This document shows positions 58,000-64,000 of a stretch of 64,000 bases of DNA, piece after piece (the first letter of the stretch is position 1; the number at the start of each line of letters is the position of its first letter). Under the pieces are notes generated by a model. The model had not been told where the DNA came from. It did no database searches and saw only the letters and a list, made by a program, of their open reading frames with translations. Where the stretch lies: assembly GCF_024399335.1 (NCBI RefSeq), contig NZ_CP075339.1, forward strand, positions 3,410,001 to 3,474,000, given 5' to 3'. A program made the position numbers and the translations under genes. Source of the DNA: Leucobacter aridicollis (GTDB lineage Bacteria; Actinomycetota; Actinomycetes; Actinomycetales; Microbacteriaceae).

Positions 58000-59535
58000 C
58001 TACGCTTCGACGAAGCGCCCGACCGTGCGTTGGGCGTCGATCCCTGGGAGCGCTTGCGAGAAGATACGGTAGTAGGCGAGCTCCTCTGCGGTGCGAAGCG
58101 GCGGGTCGAGCTCGGGGGCCGCTGCACGCAGCTCGTCCGGCGTTACCTCTGTCGCCTTCGGCACCGCCGAGAAGTGGTCGCCGAGCACATCGTTCATGCC
58201 TGTGCCCTCGCCGAACTGCTCCTTGCGACGCCAGAGCACCTCGTCGGGCAGCCAGCCGTCGAACGCGCGCCGAAGCAGCCACTTCGCGGGGCGCTTCTCA
58301 CTGATGAGTTTCCACTCCGGCGGCAGCGCCATCGCAAGCTCAACGACGTCGAGATCCAAAAACGGGAGCCGCGGCTCGAGGCCGTGCGCCCCGGCGACCC
58401 TATCGACCCGTTGCAGGCCACCAGCGTGCATGCCGTCGAGCGTGTCGAGTAGTTCGCCGTGGAGAGCCGCGCCGTCGGTGTGCCTGCCGAAGTGCGAGTA
58501 CCCGGCGTAGAGCTCGTCTGCCCCCTCGCCCGCGAGCACGACAGTGACGTGCTCGGCGGCGAGCGCCGCTACAAGATGGTGCGGTACGGCGGAATGTACG
58601 AGCTTCGGGTCGAACGATTCGAGCTCACCGATGATTGTGGGCAACAGCTCTATCGCGTGCTCCGCGGTGTACGTGAGTTCGTGGTGGTCGGTGCCAACGT
58701 GCTGAGCGACAAGCTTCGCAGCGGCGAGGTCGCGGCTGCCGGCGAGCCCGACGGAGAAGCTCGGCAGCGTCACCCCGCGTTGTGCTGCGAGCCGCGCCGC
58801 GATCGCGGCGATGATGCTCGAATCTACGCCGCCCGAGAGGAGTATTCCGACTGGCCTGCGCGCGTCGAGCGTCTCACCGACAGCGCGAATGAGTGTCTCC
58901 CGCACAGCGTCGAACACCCACGCAGGCGGTTCTTCGTCGGCCGCTCGACTCTGTAACAGGACCGGCACGGTAGACACCGCTGCGGGGTCGGCGACGAGAC
59001 CACCGCTCGGAGTCCAGGCGTGACCGGGAGGGAAGGGCTCGACGAACTCGCGCCATTCTTCATCAAATGCTTTCATCTCAGACGCGAACAGCGTCGTCGC
59101 ACCCCGCCTTGCCCAGTACAGCGGCGCGATTCCGAGAACGTCACGAACGACCGCAAATTCTCCGGCCTCGCCTGCGATGGCAAGCGCGAACGTGCCCCAC
59201 AGTCGGGTGAAGGCTGCGACCCCGTCTCGAGCGTAGAGCCGCAGGGCGGCCTCCAGGTCGGAACCTGTTGCAAATCCGGCGTCGCCGAGTACCTGCCGGA
59301 TGCGCCGATGGTTGTAAATCACCCCGTCGCCGACAAGCCAGAGCCCCGCATCAGGGGCCGACAGCGGCGGCGGGTTCGCCCCGGGGTCCATGACCGCAAG
59401 GTGGTGTGTCCCGATCCAGGCCTCACCGACCCGCTTCACACCGCGGCCGTGCGGGCCCCTGTGCTGCATTCGGTCGAGCATTCGCTGCCCGAGGTGTTCA
59501 TCAAACGGTCCGTACGCGGCAACGATGGCCGACAT
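58000..59535 (-). CDS. Asparagine-synthetase-like protein lacking the catalytic N-terminal Cys
   Basis: Protein of 511 residues from ATG 59535 (AAGGAA 9 bases upstream; GTG 59544 would add three residues). The N-terminal Ntn-type domain starts MSAIVAAYG where AsnB has MCGI: Cys2 is Ser and Gly3 is Ala. The supporting NGEIYN motif is GDGVIYN and HRGPDG is HRGPHG. The synthetase domain is intact: LLSGGVDSSIIAA PP-loop, SFSVGLAGSRDLAAA, VLAGEGADELYAGY, and RLPFLDLDVVELAM. Glutamine hydrolysis is thus probably lost and ammonia used directly, or the enzyme has another amidation role. Confidence 0.9.
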   Translation of the reverse strand: MSAIVAAYGPFDEHLGQRMLDRMQHRGPHGRGVKRVGEAWIGTHHLAVMDPGANPPPLSAPDAGLWLVGDGVIYNHRRIRQVLGDAGFATGSDLEAALRLYARDGVAAFTRLWGTFALAIAGEAGEFAVVRDVLGIAPLYWARRGATTLFASEMKAFDEEWREFVEPFPPGHAWTPSGGLVADPAAVSTVPVLLQSRAADEEPPAWVFDAVRETLIRAVGETLDARRPVGILLSGGVDSSIIAAIAARLAAQRGVTLPSFSVGLAGSRDLAAAKLVAQHVGTDHHELTYTAEHAIELLPTIIGELESFDPKLVHSAVPHHLVAALAAEHVTVVLAGEGADELYAGYSHFGRHTDGAALHGELLDTLDGMHAGGLQRVDRVAGAHGLEPRLPFLDLDVVELAMALPPEWKLISEKRPAKWLLRRAFDGWLPDEVLWRRKEQFGEGTGMNDVLGDHFSAVPKATEVTPDELRAAAPELDPPLRTAEELAYYRIFSQALPGIDAQRTVGRFVEA

Positions 59536-59589
59536 CACGATCACTTCCTTGGAGAGAGTTCCGACGAACCTCCAGGCTATCGGCTGCCG

Positions 59590-59622
59590 CTGCGGGCGCG
59601 CTCTGAACCAGCGCGCCCGCAG
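59590..59622 (-). terminator. 12-bp stem after the surface-protein gene
   Basis: CTGCGGGCGCGC (59590-59601) is the exact reverse complement of 59611-59622, with a 9-base loop, 6 bases after the surface-protein stop. No T-run. Confidence 0.6.
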
Positions 59623-59628
59623 TGCGGC

Positions 59629-62600
59629 TTAGCTGTCGGTCGGCTCTGAGGCCTCGCCTGCACTGTCGGCCCGCGAGGAGGCACGCCCGCGCCTGACCAG
59701 GAGCAACGCAGCACCGAGCAGGATCACTGCCCCACCGCCGAGCAGCCAGGGCAGGGTGCTCGCGCCACCCGTCTCCTCGAGCGGCGGAACTGGCTGCTCC
59801 GGCGTCGGAGACACTGGGTTTTCGGTGCACAGCGTCGATTCAGGCTCGCAGACAGTCGGCGGAGTCACGCCAGGCTTCAGCACGAAGTTGCCGAGAACGT
59901 CATCGCCTCGGTCGGCGTCGGGAAGCACCCTCACCGTGTAGGTGACGTTGACTGTCTCGCCTGGGTGCAGTTCGCCTCCGATCAGGATCTTGTCGCCGAC
60001 GAGCGTCGCCGAGAGCAGCTCGCTGTCGCTATCTGGCCCTGACACGAGGGTCGCGTCGTCGAGCACGCCACCGAGGTGATCCTCGTACGCGACCTCGCCA
60101 GGAGCGTTTCCGAGGTTCGAGAATGTCAGCGTGTAGGAGAGATCCTGGCCGGCAACGACAGTGGTTCCCGACTCGGGGTCAACGCCCTTCGTCACGACGA
60201 GGTCGGCCGCGGGATGCGTGGTGCACGAGTCGTCGCCGGGCTCACAGGTGGTCGGCGGCTCGGTGCCCTCACCGAACACGAAGTTCGCGAGTTGGTTGTT
60301 GCCTGTGCTCTCGCGCTCAGTGTCGGGCTTGACCTTCACGCGGTACGCGACGGTGCCTGTCGCACCGGCCTCGAGCGATCCTGTCACGATGATCTCGTTC
60401 TCAGTCGGACCTGAGGCTTCAAGCCCCTCGCTGGCTGCGAGCGAGCCATCAACGAAATCGGCGTCGTCGAGTACGTCACGCAGGGTGTCGCGATAGGCAA
60501 CCTTCCCGGCCGCAGTTCCAATGTTTTCAAACTGCAGCGTGTAGCCAACTTCTTGCCCCTCGACGACGGGCTCGCCCGAAGCCGGGTCAGAGAGTTTCTT
60601 CGCCACGACGTTTGGCATCGGGTTGACTGTACAGTGCCAGTCGGTCGGCAGGCACTCGGTCGGCGGCTCGCCACCACTCTCAATGACATGGTTGCCGAGC
60701 TGATTTGGAGTCGTTCCTGTGGGAGCTTCGCCCTCTGGCACCCGTTCGGCGTCAGGCTTCACTTTCACCTTGTAAGTGACAGTTGTCTCAGTGTCGGGCG
60801 CAAGTGTGCCGGTGACCCGGATCTCATCGCCCGCGAGAACTGCCTTGAGCGCTGTCGTGTCGACTTCGAGCGATCCCTCGACGAAGTTCGCGTCGTCAAG
60901 CACGTCGGTCAGGGTGTCGACGAAGTCAACACGCTTCTCGGCGGGGCTCCAGTTGTGGAACCAGAGCGTGTAGGTCACGACCTGATCGGCCTCTACCGGC
61001 GTGCCGGAGGCTGGATCGGCGCTCTTGTCGACGTCGAGCTCGGGTACCACAGCGGGGTGGTCGGTGCAGCGCGGGTTCTCCGGGAGGCAGAGCGCAGGCA
61101 CCTCCTCGCCAGGGGTGAGCAGGTAGTTCGTCAGTCGGGCGCCGTGGTCGATGCCGACCTTCACCCTCGCTGTGTACGTCACAGTCACGGTGTCGCCCGG
61201 CGCGATGGGGCCAGCGACGTCGATGCCGTCGCCGCTCAGCGTCGCGGTCGCACTTGATCCCTCGCCCTGCGCGACTGTCGGGCCGCGGACGATATCCGCA
61301 GCGTCCAGGACCTCTGCAAGGTTGTCGCGATATGCGAGTGCGCCAGCACCGGTACCGGTGTTCGCGAAGGTGAGGGTGTACCGGACCTCGTCGCCCTCGT
61401 GCAGCACTGTCCCTGAGGCAGGATCGGAGCCCTTCGCGGGCTCAATGGCAGGGAACACGACAGGGTGCTCTGTGCAGTTCTCTGCCTCAGGGTCACACAC
61501 AGGGTCCTCGCCGGTCTCGACGACAACGTTGCCGAGGACGTCGTTGCCGCGCTGACCGTCAGCGTTGACAGTGACCTCGTAGCTGACTGTCACAGTTGCG
61601 CCGGCCGCCAGCCGACCGGTCACCCGAAGCTCATCGCCAGTGAGTGTCGGAGTCAGCGACGCGTCGGACGAGGCAGGCTGCGCGGTGATCCCAGCGTCGT
61701 CGAGCACATCACTCAGATTGTCTGTGTAGTCGACGTCGCCGGGCGCAGTGCCTGTGTTCGTAAACGTCAGCGTGTACTTCACAGCCTGGCCGGCAACAAC
61801 CTCGGTTCCTGTCTCCGGGTCTGACGACTTCTTCACCGAGACGTCAGCTGACTCCGCCGGGTGTGTGGTGCAGAGATCATCACCAGGCTCACACGTCGTC
61901 GGCGGCTCAACTCCCTCCTCGAACAAGAAGTTCGCGAGCTGCTCGTTCCCACGCTCGCCATCAGCCTTCACCTTGACCGTGTAACTCACATTCGCCTTCG
62001 CGCCAGCAGCAATCGACCCCGAAATCGGGAACAACCCAGTCGCCTCATCAATCACACCAACAAGCGCGCCAGCAGGATCAACAACCGGCCCGGCCACAAG
62101 CTCAGCATCATCAAGCACGTCACTGAGATCATCGACATGGTTCACCGCTGCAGGCGCCTTCCCAGTCGAATTATCAAACGTCAACGTGTACGTCACTTCT
62201 TGACCAGCGATCACAGACTCACCAGAAGCGGGGCCCGCTGATTTCGAAACCTTCAGGTCGGGCTTCTCGACGGGGTGCGTCGTGCACGTGTCGTCGCCAG
62301 GCTCACACGTGGTCGGCGGCTCGCTACCCTCCTCGAACACGAAGTTCGCGAGCTGCTCGTTGCCGCGCTCATCCTCGGCCTTCACCTCGGCGGAATACGT
62401 CACAGTGATTGTCTCGCCCGCCGGCACAGCACCTGTCACACTCAGAGTTGCCCCTGTTCGCACAGGAACGAGCCCAGGCGCCGACGCCACCGGCTCAACC
62501 GAAATATCGGCATCGTCGATCACGTCACTGAGATCATCGACGTGGTTCACTGCCGCTGGGGCGCTGCCCGTCGAGTTGTCGAACGTGAGTGTGTACTTCA

Positions 62601-64000
62601 CCACATCTCCCGCAATGACTGCCTGCCCTGATTCGGGGGCGGCAGCCTTCGACACGCGAAGCTCGGGCTTCTCGACAGGGTGAGTCGTACACGTGTCGTC
62701 ACCAGGCTCACACGTCGTCGGCGGTTCAGCGCCCTCCTCGAACACGAAGTTCGCGAGCTGCTCGTCCCCTCGCTCGCCGTCGTTGTTCACTGTGACGCCG
62801 TAGCTCACCGTGATGCGCTCTCCCGCAGGGACTTTGCCCGCGATTGTCAGCGTCTCACCGTCACGTGCGGGCGTGAGACCTGCAGCCGATGCTGTCGGCT
62901 CGGTGGTGACTGTCGCGTCATCGAGTACGCCAGTGAGATCATCGACATGGTTGACAGTGGCGGGCGCTCCGCCGTCGGTGTTGTCGAAGGCCAGCGTGTA
63001 CTTCACTTCCTGGCCAGCGACAACGGCCGAACCAGAGGTCGGATCTGCCGACTTACTCACGACGAGCTTCGGCAGCTCGACAGGGTGCGTGGTGCAGAGC
63101 TCATCTCCCGGCTCACAGACCTCGGGCGGTGTCGTGCTGCCCTCGGTAACAACGTTCACAAGCGCCGGCGTTCCTGCTTCCGGGGGCGTTATCGGGTCGT
63201 GCACGCGCACCACATACTCGACGCGGCCGCCGTTCTTCGGGTGCATCTGCCCGGTCACGCGAATGCTCTGCGTAGCGTCGTCGTATGCCGCTTCGATTGA
63301 ATACTCTTCTGGCGCGGGTGGGGGCGGGCTCCCCGGGACGAACGCGCCGTAAATCTTGATGCTTGCTGGGTCGAGGTCAGCGTACTTCAGCACCTCCGTG
63401 AGGTGGTCCGTGTAGTCCACGGGCGCGATCGCGGTGCCGTTGTTCTCCAGATCAATCCGGTACGTGATCGTCTGGCCGGGCCGCACTACCTGTCCATCGC
63501 CCGGAAGCGAGCCTTTCTTCACCTCAAGGTCGGCGCCGAGTACCTCGTGCGTCGTGCAGCGTGGGTTGCTAGCGAGGCACTCGTCGGTCTCCTCATCGGG
63601 AAAGGGCTCTCCATCGTCGTCAACGTGCAGCAGGTAGTTCTCTAGGACGTCGCCAGCAGCGGCGGCGGCCTTGACCGTCACCTTGTAGGTGATGTTGACG
63701 ATCTGCCCGGGTTGAAGAGCTCCAGTGATGTCGAGGCGCGCCGGGCTTCCAGTTGGGCCGTCACCGACGACTTGGATGCCGTGCGGATCTGGCCCATCGA
63801 GTGATTCAATTGAAATCGAGCCGGGCACGAAGTCGGCCTTATCAAGCACACCGCCGATGAAATCGTCGTACACAATGTTGCCCGGAACCTCGCCGATGTT
63901 CCGAAGGGTCAGGGTGTAGGTGATCTCTTCTCCGGGCAGCACTGGCGAGCCCGAGAGCGGATCCGATTCTTTGAACGCTTCGATCAGTGGGACGCCGAGC
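59629..64000 (-). CDS. Large repeat-built cell-wall-anchored surface protein, N-terminus outside window
   Basis: About 1456 residues are visible; the frame stays open to the right edge, so the 5' end is missing (GTG 63942 lies mid-repeat and is not the true start). Ten units of about 130-140 residues repeat. Each has DPxSGxxVVxGQxVxYTLTFxN early, DDA in the middle, V-x-YxVxV later and ends in CX6C-T-x-x-P, where the paired Cys could form a disulphide loop. The fold is that of DUF11/Ig-like repeats. The C-terminus has a sortase-type signal LEETGG, a hydrophobic helix and an RRGR tail. It should be covalently anchored to peptidoglycan and act in adhesion or as a stalk. Unit five shows a codon shift. 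Confidence 0.92.
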   Translation of the reverse strand, partial: LGVPLIEAFKESDPLSGSPVLPGEEITYTLTLRNIGEVPGNIVYDDFIGGVLDKADFVPGSISIESLDGPDPHGIQVVGDGPTGSPARLDITGALQPGQIVNITYKVTVKAAAAAGDVLENYLLHVDDDGEPFPDEETDECLASNPRCTTHEVLGADLEVKKGSLPGDGQVVRPGQTITYRIDLENNGTAIAPVDYTDHLTEVLKYADLDPASIKIYGAFVPGSPPPPAPEEYSIEAAYDDATQSIRVTGQMHPKNGGRVEYVVRVHDPITPPEAGTPALVNVVTEGSTTPPEVCEPGDELCTTHPVELPKLVVSKSADPTSGSAVVAGQEVKYTLAFDNTDGGAPATVNHVDDLTGVLDDATVTTEPTASAAGLTPARDGETLTIAGKVPAGERITVSYGVTVNNDGERGDEQLANFVFEEGAEPPTTCEPGDDTCTTHPVEKPELRVSKAAAPESGQAVIAGDVVKYTLTFDNSTGSAPAAVNHVDDLSDVIDDADISVEPVASAPGLVPVRTGATLSVTGAVPAGETITVTYSAEVKAEDERGNEQLANFVFEEGSEPPTTCEPGDDTCTTHPVEKPDLKVSKSAGPASGESVIAGQEVTYTLTFDNSTGKAPAAVNHVDDLSDVLDDAELVAGPVVDPAGALVGVIDEATGLFPISGSIAAGAKANVSYTVKVKADGERGNEQLANFLFEEGVEPPTTCEPGDDLCTTHPAESADVSVKKSSDPETGTEVVAGQAVKYTLTFTNTGTAPGDVDYTDNLSDVLDDAGITAQPASSDASLTPTLTGDELRVTGRLAAGATVTVSYEVTVNADGQRGNDVLGNVVVETGEDPVCDPEAENCTEHPVVFPAIEPAKGSDPASGTVLHEGDEVRYTLTFANTGTGAGALAYRDNLAEVLDAADIVRGPTVAQGEGSSATATLSGDGIDVAGPIAPGDTVTVTYTARVKVGIDHGARLTNYLLTPGEEVPALCLPENPRCTDHPAVVPELDVDKSADPASGTPVEADQVVTYTLWFHNWSPAEKRVDFVDTLTDVLDDANFVEGSLEVDTTALKAVLAGDEIRVTGTLAPDTETTVTYKVKVKPDAERVPEGEAPTGTTPNQLGNHVIESGGEPPTECLPTDWHCTVNPMPNVVAKKLSDPASGEPVVEGQEVGYTLQFENIGTAAGKVAYRDTLRDVLDDADFVDGSLAASEGLEASGPTENEIIVTGSLEAGATGTVAYRVKVKPDTERESTGNNQLANFVFGEGTEPPTTCEPGDDSCTTHPAADLVVTKGVDPESGTTVVAGQDLSYTLTFSNLGNAPGEVAYEDHLGGVLDDATLVSGPDSDSELLSATLVGDKILIGGELHPGETVNVTYTVRVLPDADRGDDVLGNFVLKPGVTPPTVCEPESTLCTENPVSPTPEQPVPPLEETGGASTLPWLLGGGAVILLGAALLLVRRGRASSRADSAGEASEPTDS
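59817..63590 (-). repeat. Ten tandem ~400-base coding repeats within the surface-protein gene
   Basis: The CX6C-TxxP block recurs at about 59840, 60230, 60645, 61065, 61480, 61880, 62295, 62700, 63100 and 63560, a period of 390-460 bases. Blocks at 61880, 62295 and 62700 are nearly identical at DNA level (CCAGGCTCACACGT), the others more diverged, suggesting recent duplication or gene conversion in the middle. Confidence 0.88.

Noticed and set aside
61861..62241. Open frame opposite the surface-protein repeats
   Set aside because: Arg/His-rich, no ribosome-binding site, and repeated in related form opposite other repeat units; a shadow of the coding repeats.
59817..63590. Regularly spaced repeats as a CRISPR array
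   Set aside because: The period is about 400 bases and the whole is one coding frame; these are protein repeats.

Overview
The window is high-GC DNA with densely packed genes, frequent 1-16 nt overlaps, many GTG starts, an actinobacterial-type LexA box and families typical of Actinobacteria (DUF3151, septum-formation lipoprotein, Rv2578c-like radical SAM). It looks like a chromosome segment of a Microbacteriaceae member, perhaps Leucobacter-like; the genus is inference. I see no rRNA, tRNA, insertion sequence, prophage or CRISPR array. No gene-free stretch exceeds 300 bases; the longest are 46708-46991, 43085-43310, 12096-12309, 40459-40666, 27647-27848 and 2381-2576. I recognise nothing in 2381-2576.

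Layout. (1) 1-12095 is mostly housekeeping and stress: an exported alpha/beta-hydrolase, DNA polymerase III delta', IMPACT/YigZ, an S4 protein, a putative DNA glycosylase, an AidB-type acyl-CoA dehydrogenase with a TetR regulator and a divergent acyl-CoA synthetase, an SOS-controlled radical SAM protein and a P1B metal ATPase. (2) 12310-32708 is a sugar and sugar-acid catabolic island. A binding protein, two permeases, a mutarotase, an aldose dehydrogenase, a lactonase, fuconate dehydratase (on foreign-looking DNA), an SDR and FAH-family hydrolases make an almost complete non-phosphorylating L-fucose route to pyruvate plus L-lactate. The FMN L-lactate dehydrogenase beside fuconate dehydratase would recover the lactate. 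Inside the island sits a second, less explained operon (14955-21350): enolase-superfamily enzyme, metallo-hydrolase, Gfo/Idh/MocA oxidoreductase, class III CoA-transferase, a solute-binding-fold protein with no export signal, and a crotonase, with a divergent GntR regulator. (3) 32385-43084 is a fucoside-uptake and cleavage cluster: ABC importer, ROK kinase, M81 protein, two GH29 alpha-L-fucosidases, CutC and another mutarotase, divergent from a ROK repressor with a three-half-site operator. (4) 43311-57923 holds chorismate mutase, PurA, Dps, an epimerase, an HNH protein, paired lipoproteins, YajQ, a dicarboxylate/amino-acid symporter, a glutaminase-STAS-cNMP fusion and an OpuC-type osmoprotectant ABC operon. 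(5) 58000-64000 holds an asparagine-synthetase-like protein lacking its N-terminal cysteine and the C-terminal 1.4 thousand residues of a repeat-built, wall-anchored surface protein that runs off the window.

The parts read together as a soil- or host-associated heterotroph that releases fucose from glycans outside or at import, takes it up through two ABC systems (each lacking its own ATPase, so presumably sharing one encoded elsewhere), and oxidises it to pyruvate. The most interesting unexplained parts are the cytoplasmic solute-binding-like protein in the CoA operon, the cysteine-less asparagine synthetase, the three-domain glutaminase, the leaderless SOS radical SAM gene and the ten-unit CX6C surface protein.
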